From CAWHNT01 sp963830775 (GTDB lineage Bacteria; Pseudomonadota; Alphaproteobacteria; Geminicoccales; Geminicoccaceae): a DNA stretch of 64,000 bases. This document shows, piece after piece, positions 1-8,268 of the stretch. The notes under the pieces are model-generated. The model did not search any database and had not been told where the DNA came from. It worked only from the letters and a program-made list of their open reading frames with translations. The DNA lies in NCBI GenBank assembly GCA_963830775.1, contig CAWHNT010000026.1:1-64000 (forward strand), in the 5' to 3' direction. The position numbers were made by a program, and so were the translations under genes. How positions within the stretch are numbered: the first letter of the stretch is position 1; each line of letters begins with the position of its first letter.

Positions 1-651
1 GCCGATGCGGCCCGGCGCGAGAACATCCCGTTGGCCGATCTTCTGGGCAGTCTCGGGCGCAGCACACACTTGTCCCGCGCACCCGGCACCGCGGTGTTCC
101 TCACCTCGACGCCGGGCGTCGCACCCTCGGCCCTGCTGCACAACCTCAAGCACAACCGCGTCCTGCACCAGCACAACGTGGTGCTCACCATGTTGGCTGA
201 CCCGGAACCCTATGTCGGCGAGGAGCAGCGGCTCGAGCTTACGCGACTGAGCGAGGACTTCACGCTGGTGCAGGCCACCTTCGGCTACATGGAGACGCCC
301 AGCGTACCCAAGGTGCTGACACTCTGCCGCCAGCATGGGCTCAGGCTCGAGCTGATGACCACGTCCTTCTTCCTGAGCCGCCGCAGCATCCGGCCCTCGG
401 CCGCCTACGGCATGCCGCTATGGCAGGACCACCTGTTCATCAGGCTGGCCCGCGAGGCGGCGACGGCAACGGACTATTACGGCGTGCCCGCCAACCGGGC
501 GATCGAACTGGGTCAGCAATACGTAGTAGCAGGACCTCGCCCCGGGGAACCTCACGCCCGCTTGGTCTTCTTGGAGCCGGGGGGCAGCACGGGCGGTGGC
601 GGCTGCACGACGGTGCCCTGCTGGAACTTCAGGGTGATCTTGCCGACATGA
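1..651 (+). CDS. kup: Kup-type potassium transporter, C-terminal part
   Basis: This is the cytoplasmic C-terminal domain of a Kup/HAK potassium:proton symporter. The reading frame is open from base 1, so the membrane part lies outside the window. Family landmarks in order are GTAVFLTS, the LLHNLKHNRVLH block, FGYMETPSVPKVL, the TSFFLSRRSI block, MPLWQDHLFI and YYGVPANRAIELG. Kup proteins normally stop a few residues after the ELG motif. Here the frame runs about 35 residues further and overlaps the convergent beta-helix gene by 100 bases. TAG TAG lies in the adjacent frame just after the ELG motif, so the tail from about 525 to 651 is probably a one-base artefact. Identity is confident; the end is not. 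Confidence 0.88.
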   Translation, partial: ADAARRENIPLADLLGSLGRSTHLSRAPGTAVFLTSTPGVAPSALLHNLKHNRVLHQHNVVLTMLADPEPYVGEEQRLELTRLSEDFTLVQATFGYMETPSVPKVLTLCRQHGLRLELMTTSFFLSRRSIRPSAAYGMPLWQDHLFIRLAREAATATDYYGVPANRAIELGQQYVVAGPRPGEPHARLVFLEPGGSTGGGGCTTVPCWNFRVILPT

Positions 652-1623
652 CTTTCGACCTGGGTGTTGAGGGCTGGGTAGTTGTAGCCTGAATATTTGC
701 GGCCGATCATGAGCGGGCCGGTGTTGTTGCGCAGGACGGTGTCGACCGCCTGCGGGTGATCGCCCTGGACCTGGGCATTCCACGGCGCGGTGCCGGCCAT
801 GATCTGGATTCCGGGACCCTCACGGACACTCAGCAGCACATTGTCGGCCAGCAAGGTGCGCGCATCCTGGACCACGATGCCCTTGCACCATTCCAGCCGG
901 TTGGCGATGATCTGGTTGTCCTCGCCGTGCCGGTTACTGATGTTGTTGCAATCGACCAGCGTGTTGCCGCTGCAGATATTGCCTGATGACTTGAAGCTGA
1001 TTGTTTCGGTGCCGCCCTTGATGGTATCCCGGACCTGATTGTTCTCGATCCTGGCGCCTACTATCTTGTCGGTGTCCATGGTCGAGACGCCGACCATGAC
1101 GGCGTTCGCACCGCTGCTCACCGGGTCGTGCATGACGTTGTCGTGGATGTAGGCACCGGTCGCAGTCGCCCGGACATCGACCGCCTTGGACCTGTACTGG
1201 CCGAAGCGCAATGGTGGACCTCGCTGTCCACGCCCGTGAGCTTGAGGCCGCTGCCGACGAAGAGGCTGTTACCGATTACGAGCCCAAGGCCGGCCAGATG
1301 CACGTCCTCCATGAGGGCGAGCCCGTCCAGGTCCACCTGTTCGCCCGTGACCACGAGGGGTGCTCGGAGGATCGTGCGCGAGGGCGCCTGGACGCGGACC
1401 GAGATGTTGCGGCTTGCCAGCACGAACTGGCCGATGTCGCCGTAGTTGCCGGGTGCGAGGAGAGCCTGCTGCCAGGCCCGGCCGCCTGCAGGGCCGTGTG
1501 CAGCTCGTACCCGTTATAGACGGTGGTGGTGAGGCCGGGTAGCGGGCGTCCGGCGAGAAGGCTGGTGGCAGGCAGCGCAGCGATGCCGAACAGGAAGTTG
1601 CGGCGGGGAAGCGGCATGTCCAT
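552..1623 (-). CDS. PL6-like right-handed beta-helix protein, Tat-exported (two frameshifts)
   Basis: Probable secreted parallel beta-helix protein related to polysaccharide lyase family 6 (alginate lyase / chondroitinase B type). The N-terminus has a twin-arginine-like signal (PRRNFLFGIAALPATSLLAG), then the PL6-style opening TTVYNGYELHTALQAAGPG. The middle reads as helix rungs (HLAGLGLVIGNSLFVGSG, YIHDNVMHDP, IENNQVRD). The C-terminal part carries NISNRHGEDNQIIANRL, like the conserved ISNRHG..N rung of PL6. The three parts lie in different frames: shifts near 1468 and 1212 must be repaired to join them. The C-terminus ends in a proline/lysine-rich tail. The active-site Lys/Arg pair of PL6 was not confirmed, so substrate and activity are unknown. 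Confidence 0.68.
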
Positions 1624-1775
1624 CTCGCGCGTCGGAGCCAGGGAATGGCCCCAGCTATAGCGAGAGTGGAATTACCAACCGGTTAACAGCCGACAGGTGG
1701 TGGACGCGATCAGGTCCGCGCTTCGAGGGGCGCTATCCCGGGATACGCGGCGGTCGAGCAGAGCCGGCCTGCTGC

Positions 1776-2162
1776 CTAGGGCTGCTTCTCCATCTCCGCG
1801 AACACCTCCTCCGCCAGCTTGAAGCCGTGATTGGCGACGGGAACGCCGCAGTAGATCGCGGCCTGGAGGAGCACCTCCTTGATCTCGTCGCGGCCGAGGC
1901 CGTTGTTGAAGGCGGCGCGGACGTGGAGCTTGAACTCGTCCCAATGGCCCAGCGCCAGCATCATGCACAAGGTCATGCAGCTCCGGGTCTGCCGGTTGAG
2001 GCCGGGGCGGGTCCAGATCTCGCCCCAGGCATAGCGGGTGATGAGGTCCTGGAACTCCCCGGTGAAGTCGTTGCGCTTCTGCAGCGAGCGGTCGACATGG
2101 GTGCTGCCCAACACCGCCCGCCGAACCTCGAGGCCACGCTCGTGCCGCTCCCGGTCGTCCAT
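1776..2162 (-). CDS. pcaC: 4-carboxymuconolactone decarboxylase
   Basis: PcaC converts 4-carboxymuconolactone to 3-oxoadipate enol-lactone with loss of CO2, the penultimate step of protocatechuate ring-cleavage product breakdown. The 128-residue protein has the full-length CMD fold: RRAVLGSTHVDRSL at the N-terminus, the FQDLITRYAWGEIWTRPGL block, then RSCMTLCMMLALGHW and the HVRAAFNNGLGRDEIKEVLL block typical of this family. It is the last gene of the operon, 5 bases after pcaD, and follows pcaB and a TRAP transporter. Start is ATG at 2162. Confident. Confidence 0.95.
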   Translation of the reverse strand: MDDRERHERGLEVRRAVLGSTHVDRSLQKRNDFTGEFQDLITRYAWGEIWTRPGLNRQTRSCMTLCMMLALGHWDEFKLHVRAAFNNGLGRDEIKEVLLQAAIYCGVPVANHGFKLAEEVFAEMEKQP

Positions 2163-2167
2163 CGGGT

Positions 2168-2944
2168 TCAGCCCAGGAAGTCGAGGAGGGCGTGCGTGAA
2201 CGCAGCCTCGGCCTCGATGTTGGAGAGATGCGCTGCGTCGAGCTCGAGGAAGCGCGCGCCGGGGACGGTGTCGGCGATCAGGCGGCCCTGCTCGGGCGAG
2301 GTCGCGAGGTCATGGCGGCCGGCGATGACGAGGGTGGGCACGCGGATGGCGCCGATGGCCTGGCGCTGGTCCATGTCGCGCACGGCAGCGCAGCAGGCGG
2401 TGTAGCCTTCGGGATCGGTCGCCAGCAGCATGTCGCGGATCCGGGCCACCGAGTCCGGTGCGCGCTCCTGGAAGGGCTTGGTGAACCAGCGGTCGATCAC
2501 GCCCGGCACGATCGCCGCCATACCTTGCGCCCGTACGGTCTCGATGCGCTGGTTCCAGACCTCGGGCGCGCCGATGAAGGCCGCGGTGTTGGCGAGCACG
2601 AGCCGCCCGACGCGGTCGGGGGCGTTCACGCCCAGCCATTGGCCCACCATGCCGCCCTTGGAGAGGCCGCAGAACAGGGCTCTTTCGACGCCGGCGGCAT
2701 CGAGGACGGCCACGGCGTCCTGGCCCAGCATGTCGATGGTGTAGGGGCCCTCTGGCGCCTCGGAACGGCCGTGCCCCCGGCTGTCGTAGCGCAGCACGCG
2801 GTAGCGCGCGGCGAGCGACGGCATTTGCGGCGACCACATGCCAAGGTCGGTGCCGAGCGAGTTGGACAGCAGCAGCACGGGCCCATCCGCGGGGCCCTCG
2901 ATCTCGTAGTGGATACGTGCTCCCTGACCTTGCGCGAACGGCAT
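2168..2944 (-). CDS. pcaD: 3-oxoadipate enol-lactonase
   Basis: Alpha/beta hydrolase that opens 3-oxoadipate enol-lactone to 3-oxoadipate. The HYEIEGPADGPVLLLSNSLG opening with the oxyanion region, the nucleophile elbow GLSKGG (variant of GLSMGG), the Asp in IAGRHDLATSP and the catalytic His in DAAHLSNIE are all visible. ATG at 2944 (MPFAQGQG) fits the family N-terminus better than the upstream in-frame start at 2977. The gene lies between pcaB (10-base gap) and pcaC (5-base gap), so the three are co-transcribed. Confidence 0.95.
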   Translation of the reverse strand: MPFAQGQGARIHYEIEGPADGPVLLLSNSLGTDLGMWSPQMPSLAARYRVLRYDSRGHGRSEAPEGPYTIDMLGQDAVAVLDAAGVERALFCGLSKGGMVGQWLGVNAPDRVGRLVLANTAAFIGAPEVWNQRIETVRAQGMAAIVPGVIDRWFTKPFQERAPDSVARIRDMLLATDPEGYTACCAAVRDMDQRQAIGAIRVPTLVIAGRHDLATSPEQGRLIADTVPGARFLELDAAHLSNIEAEAAFTHALLDFLG

Positions 2945-2954
2945 GGCCCCTCCC

Positions 2955-4305
2955 TCAGCGTTTGGACACGGCGGCAAGCGCCCGGTCGATCATCGTCTGT
3001 GCCGTGCCGGTGTAGGTAAGCGGGTCGAGCAGGCGGTCGAGGTCGGCAGCGCTTAGATGCGCCGTGATCTCGGGTTCGGCGAGCAGCGCGTCCTTGAGGT
3101 GCCTGCCCTCGGCGACCGCGCGCTTCGAGGCCCGCTCGATCAGGCCGTGCGCCTGTTGCCGGCCGATCCTGGCGCCCAGCGCCATCTGCACCGCCTCGGC
3201 CATGATCAGGCCACGGGTGAGGTCCAGGTTCGCCCGCATCCGGCCCGGGTGGACGTCCAGGCCCCGGATCGTCTCCAGCGTGATGCGCAGGGCACCGCTC
3301 GCGAGGACGGCCAGCTCCGGCAGCGTCTCCCACTCGGCGTGCCATCCGCCGAGGCCGCGCTCATGCTCCTGGACCATTCCGGCCAGCATGGTAGCGACGA
3401 GGGCCGGCGCCCGTGTGGCGGCCGAGAGCACCACGGCCGCGGCCACGGGGTTGCGCTTGTGCGGCATGGTCGAGGAGCCGCCTTTCCCCTCGCCGGCCGG
3501 CTCCAATGCCTCGCCTATCTCGGTCTGCATCAGGAGCGACCAGTCGCGGGCCATCTTGCCCAGCGAACCTGTGAGCAGGCCCAGGAAGGTCGCCAGCTCG
3601 GCGACGCGATCGCGCGTGCCGTGCCAGGGCAAAGCTGGGCATGCGAGGTCGAGTTCTGAGGCCATCGCTTCGGCGACCTCGATCCCCCGGTCGCCCAACG
3701 AGGCCAGCGTTCCGGCAGCACCGCCAAGTTGGATGACGAGAAGCCGTGGTTTCAGCTCCGCCATCCGGGCCCGATGGCGCAGGACAGCGTCGAGCCAGCC
3801 CGCGGCCTTGAGCCCGAGCGTGGTCGGCAGGGCCTGCTGAAGCCAGGTCCGACCGACCATGCCGGTATGGCGGTGCCGTTCGGCCAGGTCGGCGAGCGCT
3901 GCCGAGAGGCTCGCGAGGTCGGTCTCCAGGAGTCCGAGGCACGCTCCTGAGCTGGAGCACGAGGCCCGTATCCATCGCGTCCTGGCTGGTCGCACCCCAG
4001 TGGACGAAGCGGGCGGCTTCCTTGTCGCTCTCGGCGACCAGGGCCGTCAGCCGCTTCACCATCGGTATTGCGGGGTTGCCGCCCAGGGCGGTGCCTCTCG
4101 CCAGACCCTCGAGGTCGAAGAGCTCGGCGCGGCACTTGGCGGCGATGGGTTCCGCCGCCTCGCGGGGGATCACGCCCAGCGCGGCCTGGGCGCGAGCGAG
4201 GGCAGCCTCGAAGTCGAGCATGCCCTGGAGGCGGGCGTGGTCGTCGAAGAAGCGGCCGGCATCCGCGGGGTCGAAGAGGTGTGCCAGGAGCCTGCCGCTG
4301 CTCAT
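2955..4305 (-). CDS. pcaB: 3-carboxy-cis,cis-muconate cycloisomerase (one frameshift)
   Basis: Fumarase/aspartase-superfamily enzyme that lactonises 3-carboxy-cis,cis-muconate to 4-carboxymuconolactone. The N-terminal part begins MSSGRLLAHLFDP and contains HWGATSQDAMDTGLVLQLR. The rest (CLGLLETDLASL, LQQALPTTLGLKA, the signature GGSSTMPHKRNPV) is one frame away. Removing one base near 3944-3948 joins them as LQLRACLGLLE and gives about 449 residues, the normal length. The ATG at 4305 overlaps the dctM stop by 4 bases (ATGA), so translation is coupled to the transporter. The family call is certain; the break is probably an assembly indel, since the flanking genes are intact. Confidence 0.9.
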
Positions 4306-5621
4306 GCGAGAAGTCTCACCAGGGCGAGGGCCAGGCCTGGGAAGATGGCGACCAGCACGAGGCGGACCAGATCGGTGACGAGAAAGGGCAACACGCCGCG
4401 GTAGGTCGTGGTGATCGGCACGTCGCGGGCGACGGCATTCATGACGAAGACGTTGAGCCCGATTGGTGGGGCGGTGAGGCCGATGCCGACGATGATCAGG
4501 ACCAGGATGCCGAACCAGATCGCGGCCTCTTCGGGGTCGAGGCCGAAATCCAGCGCCATCACGATCGGGAAGAAGACGGGGAGAGTGAGGAGGATCATGG
4601 CGAGCTCGTCCATGACCCCGCCCAGGATGATGTAGAAGACGAGAAGGGCCGCCAGCACGGCATAGGGCGGCAGGCCCAGACGGCCGATCAGGTCGGCGGC
4701 CTCGAACGGCAGCTGGGAGAGGGCGAGGAAGGCGTTGAAGATCTCGGCACCGAGGAGGATCAGGAAGATCATCGCCGACAGCTCGGCCGTCTGCAGCAGG
4801 CTGTCGCGGAGCTCGGCCCAGCCGAGCCGGCGTTGCGCCAGACCCACGACGGCGGTCGCGATGGTGCCGACGGCCGCACCCTCGGTGGGCGTGAACACGC
4901 CGCCATAGATCCCGCCGACCACGACGACGGCGATCAGCAGGGCAGGCCAGACTTCGAACAGGCTGCGGCGCCGCTCGGCGCCGACGATGCGCGGTCCGGC
5001 GGGCCCGGCGGCGGGATCGCGGCGGACGCACCAGGCGACAGTCAGCATGTAGAAGAAGGAGGCCAGGAGGCCGGGGATGAGGGCCGCCATGAACAGCTTG
5101 GCGATGTTCTGCTCGGTCGAGATCGCATAGACGATCAGGATCACCGAGGGCGGGATCAGGATGCCGAGCGTCCCGCCGACGGCGAGCGTGCCGGTCGCCA
5201 GGGCCGGCGCGTAGCCGTGCCGGCGCAGCTCGGGATAGGCCGCCCGGCCCATTGTGGCGGTGGTGGCGACCGAGGAGCCGCAGATGGCGCCGAACGCGGT
5301 GCAGGCGCCGATCGCAGCCATCGCCATCCCACCGCGGCGGTGGCCGACCAGAGCGCTGGCGGCCCTGAACAGGGACTGGGAGAGGCCCGTCCGCTCGGCC
5401 ACGGCCCCCATCATGATGAAGAGCGGGATCACGCTCAGCGTGTAGTTGGAGAAGAGGAAGAAGGGTGTGGTCTTGAGGTAGGCGAGGAAGGGGTGCCAGC
5501 CGTTGAGGAGCACGTAGCCGCCGGCACCGCAGGCGAGCATGGCGAGCCCGACCGGCATGCGGAGCGCTATCAGCACGAGCAGGACGCCGAAGGAGAGGGC
5601 GCCGATCGCAGGCTCGCTCAA
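4302..5621 (-). CDS. dctM: TRAP transporter large permease (DctM family)
   Basis: Twelve-helix membrane subunit that forms the ion-coupled translocation channel of a tripartite ATP-independent periplasmic transporter. Typical DctM segments are visible: IALRMPVGLAML, SVIPLFIMMGAVAERTGL, GGMAMAAIGACTAFGAICGS, GTLGILIPPSVILIVYA, the GVFTPTEGAAVG block and PPIGLNVFVMNAV near the C-terminus. A TTG at 5621 overlapping the dctQ stop (TTGA) gives 439 residues, the usual size; frames starting further upstream would run back into dctQ. It overlaps pcaB by 4 bases. The gene order suggests import of an aromatic acid or a carboxymuconate-type ring-cleavage product, but the substrate is inference. Confidence 0.92.
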   Translation of the reverse strand: MSEPAIGALSFGVLLVLIALRMPVGLAMLACGAGGYVLLNGWHPFLAYLKTTPFFLFSNYTLSVIPLFIMMGAVAERTGLSQSLFRAASALVGHRRGGMAMAAIGACTAFGAICGSSVATTATMGRAAYPELRRHGYAPALATGTLAVGGTLGILIPPSVILIVYAISTEQNIAKLFMAALIPGLLASFFYMLTVAWCVRRDPAAGPAGPRIVGAERRRSLFEVWPALLIAVVVVGGIYGGVFTPTEGAAVGTIATAVVGLAQRRLGWAELRDSLLQTAELSAMIFLILLGAEIFNAFLALSQLPFEAADLIGRLGLPPYAVLAALLVFYIILGGVMDELAMILLTLPVFFPIVMALDFGLDPEEAAIWFGILVLIIVGIGLTAPPIGLNVFVMNAVARDVPITTTYRGVLPFLVTDLVRLVLVAIFPGLALALVRLLA

Positions 5622-6109
5622 GCGGCCGACCCGCGCAGCGCACGGGTGGCCGTCACGATCGCCACCACCGCGAGCCACGCGGCGAACACCGCCGAGAGCG
5701 CCATGGCCCAGCCGATCGGCAGGCCCAGCACCATGGTGGTGGTGCCGCTGGCCAGCGTCTCGCGCGCACCCACCGCCGTCTGCCAGGCGATCAAACCCGC
5801 CACGGCGCCGTAAGCCAGCGCCCAGACACCATCCAGCCCAGCCTGAACCCAGGCCGGGCCGGCCCGGGTGAAGGTGTCGACCGTGATGTTGGCGCCGTGG
5901 AGCTGGCAGATCGGCAGGAAGGCGAAGACGGCGATGGCGAGGCCGTTCTGGACCAGCTCGAAGTCGCCGGGGACCGAGTCCGCCGTAAGCCAGCGCCGGA
6001 GCACGCTGGCAGTCACCAGCAGCGCCAGGACCAGGACCAGGCAGCCGCCGGCCAGCGCCAGGCCGACGCTGATCCGGGCCACGAGATCTCGAGGCCGGCC
6101 ATCGGCCAC
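5618..6109 (-). CDS. dctQ: TRAP transporter small permease (DctQ family)
   Basis: Four-helix small membrane subunit that pairs with DctM. Hydrophobic segments lie near residues 12-35, 50-67, 90-110 and 130-155. The DctQ hallmark is the polar stretch between helices 2 and 3 (CQLHGANITVDTF), here following FAFLPI. GTG start at 6109, 8 bases after the dctP stop. It overlaps dctM by 4 bases. At 163 residues it is of normal length. Confidence 0.9.
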   Translation of the reverse strand: MADGRPRDLVARISVGLALAGGCLVLVLALLVTASVLRRWLTADSVPGDFELVQNGLAIAVFAFLPICQLHGANITVDTFTRAGPAWVQAGLDGVWALAYGAVAGLIAWQTAVGARETLASGTTTMVLGLPIGWAMALSAVFAAWLAVVAIVTATRALRGSAA

Positions 6110-6117
6110 GGCCGGCC

Positions 6118-7152
6118 TCAGGCCGTGTGCTTGGCGATCAGGGCCTTGGCGGCATCGAGCAGGGCAGCACGGTCGGGGCCGGCGGCGACCCAGGCATCCG
6201 TCACCGGCTGGGTCGCCTGGCGCCAGCGGGCGACCTCGTCTTCGGGCAGGACGAAGACCTCGTTGCCTCGATCCTGCGCCTTCTGCCGTGCCGCAGCTCC
6301 GGCCTTGTCCCAGGCGGCACCGGCAAGCTCCGAGCCCGCGAGCCCCGAGGCATTGTCGATCACCTGACGCAGCTCGGCCGGCAGGCCCTCGTAGCGGGCC
6401 TTGTTCATCACCAGCGTGTGGGTCGAGGTGTAGAAGGTGGGCGTGCCCGGGAACTCGGTATGGTGTCCCACCAGCTCCTGGAGCTTCAAGGCCGGCACCA
6501 CCTCCCAGGGCACGACGGCACCGTCGATCACTCCCTGCGCCAGCGATTCCGGGATCTGCGGCACGGGCATGCCCACGGCCCCCGCCCCCAGCGCCTTCAG
6601 GGCCTCGCCGGCGAGCCTGGTCGGGAAGCGGATCTTCCGCCCGTGCAGGTCCTCCTGCTTGTGGACCGCCTTGCTGGCGTGGATGACCCCGTGATCGTTC
6701 GCCCAGGCGAACAGCAGATGCACCTCGGCCAGCTCGGCCTGCGCGTGCTGGACCGCGAATTCCTGCACCGCCTTCGAGTTGGTCACCCCGCTCCGCGTCG
6801 CCACGAACGGCAGCTCGAAGGTCTCGAGGACCGGAAACCGGCCGGCGGTGTAGCCCGGCAGCGTCCAGACGATATCGGCCACACCGTCGCGCGCCTGATC
6901 GAAGAGCTGCGGCGGCGCACCGCCCAGCTGCATCGACGGATAGATCCGGATGCTGATCGCCCCGTTCGAATCGGCCTCGATCTTCTTGGCCCAGGGGGTC
7001 AGCACGTTGACGTGCGCGTTCGAGACCGGCGGGAGGAAATGATGCAGCCGGAGCGTCACGTCCGCTGCCCGGGCAGGGCCAGACCGCAACACGGCAGGCG
7101 CGGCCACGGCGCTACCCGCAAGTGCCAGGAACCGGCGACGCGGCTGATCCAT
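6118..7152 (-). CDS. dctP: TRAP transporter substrate-binding protein (DctP family)
   Basis: Periplasmic solute receptor of the TRAP system. A Tat-type signal (DQPRRRFLALAGSAVAAPA, cleavage near ARAAD) precedes the DctP fold: LRLHHFLPP, the PWAKKIEADSNG block, RIYPSMQLGG, then GADIVWTLPGY-like and GRKIRFPTRLAGEAL, whose Arg is the usual carboxylate-binding position. ATG at 7152 is preceded by a GGGGAG motif, and the signal peptide starts there. First gene of the dctPQM-pcaBDC operon. The ligand is presumably a carboxylate, in keeping with the family and the pca genes. Confidence 0.92.
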   Translation of the reverse strand: MDQPRRRFLALAGSAVAAPAVLRSGPARAADVTLRLHHFLPPVSNAHVNVLTPWAKKIEADSNGAISIRIYPSMQLGGAPPQLFDQARDGVADIVWTLPGYTAGRFPVLETFELPFVATRSGVTNSKAVQEFAVQHAQAELAEVHLLFAWANDHGVIHASKAVHKQEDLHGRKIRFPTRLAGEALKALGAGAVGMPVPQIPESLAQGVIDGAVVPWEVVPALKLQELVGHHTEFPGTPTFYTSTHTLVMNKARYEGLPAELRQVIDNASGLAGSELAGAAWDKAGAAARQKAQDRGNEVFVLPEDEVARWRQATQPVTDAWVAAGPDRAALLDAAKALIAKHTA

Positions 7153-7274
7153 GAGAGCACTCCCCGGCTGTTCCCGTTCGCTTACACGCGCGGTCAGCAG
7201 GCGTCGAGCACGGCCGGCGGAGAGGCCCACGCTTGACGGCTCGCACAGCCAGGCCTAGTTAGGCGAATACGTAT

Positions 7275-7290
7275 TTAACCGAATGGCTAA
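7275..7290 (-). promoter_or_regulatory. PcaQ-like LysR operator upstream of the TRAP-pca operon
   Basis: On the minus strand the sequence reads TTAGCC-N4-GGTTAA, about 120 bases upstream of the dctP start. The published PcaQ site in rhizobia is, to my knowledge, ATAACC-N4-GGTTAA, so 10 of 12 positions match, including the whole right half and the T-N11-A core of LysR sites. No pcaQ gene lies in the window. Candidate only. Confidence 0.5.
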
Positions 7291-7319
7291 GTAGCGGTCG
7301 GCGTACCGGGGAGGGGTGG

Positions 7320-7805
7320 ATGAACTTGGAGATCCGGAAGGAGCATGAGTGGCTCCAGCAGCTTGTCGGCGAATGGAGTTCCGAGGCCCTGGCCAGCATG
7401 AAGCAGGGCGAACCGCCGGAGCTGTTCAAAGGCACGGAGAGCGTCCGGTCGGTGGGCGGGGTGTGGATCGTGGCCGACGGGCAGGCCGAGATGCCGGGCG
7501 GCGGCACCGGCACCATGATCATGACATTGGGCTTCGATCCGCGGACCGGGCGCTTCGTCGGCAGCTGGGTCGGCTCGATGATGACGCACATGTGGCTCTA
7601 TGATGGCGTGCTGGACGCAGGCGGCATGACCCTGCCGCTGGAGGCCGAAGGCCCCAGCATGGCCGGCGACGGTACCCTGGCGCGCTACAAGGACGTGATC
7701 GAGATCAGGAGCCCCGACGAGCGGGTGATGACCTCGCACGTGCTTGGCGAGGATGGTGCCTGGCGGCAGTTCATGACGGCGACCTACCGCCGCAAGAATT
7801 CGTGA
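7320..7805 (+). CDS. DUF1579 family protein
   Basis: A 161-residue soluble protein of the DUF1579 type: the N-terminus EHEWLQQLVGEWSSEA, the centre GGVWIVADGQAEMPGG and TGTMIMTLGFDPRTGRFVGS, and a C-terminal MTATYRRK. The family has no established function; it forms a lipocalin-like barrel in related entries. The ATG at 7320 has a strong ribosome site (GGGGAGGGG). The gene overlaps or abuts the next one, a SnoaL-like protein, suggesting co-expression. It is divergent from dctP. Confidence 0.85.
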   Translation: MNLEIRKEHEWLQQLVGEWSSEALASMKQGEPPELFKGTESVRSVGGVWIVADGQAEMPGGGTGTMIMTLGFDPRTGRFVGSWVGSMMTHMWLYDGVLDAGGMTLPLEAEGPSMAGDGTLARYKDVIEIRSPDERVMTSHVLGEDGAWRQFMTATYRRKNS

Positions 7806-7822
7806 GCGGGGAGCGAAACCTC

Positions 7823-8248
7823 ATGAGCGACGACGAGGCGGCCATCCGCCGTATCCTTGAGGATCGACGGCATGCGCTCCGTGCCAAGGATGCGGAAGCG
7901 CTCGTGGGCCACGATGCGCCTGACATCCTGAGCTACGACCTGGCCCCGCCCCTGGCGAACCGCGGGGCGGACCTGGCCGCCATCCGCCGCTGGTTCGACA
8001 CCTGGGTCGGACCCATCGACCTCGATCTGCACGAGCTGCGGATCGACGTTGCCGACGGTCTGGCCGTCAGCACCGGCCTGAGCCGCATGCGTGGCACCAA
8101 GACCGATGGAGTGAAGGTCGATCTCTGGGTCCGGGCGACTATGGCCTACCGCAAGGTCGATGGCCGGTGGACGGTGATCCACGAGCACGTCTCGGTGCCG
8201 TTCTACATGGACGGCAGCGAACGCGCGGCACTCGACCTCAAGCCCTGA
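7823..8248 (+). CDS. SnoaL-like / DUF4440 nuclear-transport-factor-2 fold protein
   Basis: A 141-residue NTF2-like protein. The N-terminal helix DDEAAIRRILEDRRHALRAK, the AEALVGHDAPDILSYDLAPP strand-turn, IRRWFDTWVGP and a final WTVIHEHVSVPFYM strand match the ketosteroid-isomerase-like YybH/DUF4440 group. ATG at 7823 with GGGGAG 9 bases upstream is preferred; a GTG at 7802 overlapping the upstream stop is an alternative. No catalytic role can be assigned from sequence. It forms a two-gene unit with the DUF1579 gene. Confidence 0.85.
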   Translation: MSDDEAAIRRILEDRRHALRAKDAEALVGHDAPDILSYDLAPPLANRGADLAAIRRWFDTWVGPIDLDLHELRIDVADGLAVSTGLSRMRGTKTDGVKVDLWVRATMAYRKVDGRWTVIHEHVSVPFYMDGSERAALDLKP

Positions 8249-8268
8249 CCGGCTCGGGCTGCGCCGCC

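Noticed and set aside
3361..5643. 760-codon minus-strand frame across pcaB and dctM
   Set aside because: Only its last part is the true pcaB N-terminus; the remainder is the wrong frame of dctM with no recognisable protein.
4068..5813. 581-codon plus-strand frame opposite dctM
   Set aside because: Shadow of the minus-strand transporter gene; composition is that of antisense coding DNA (Gly/Asp/Glu/Arg runs).
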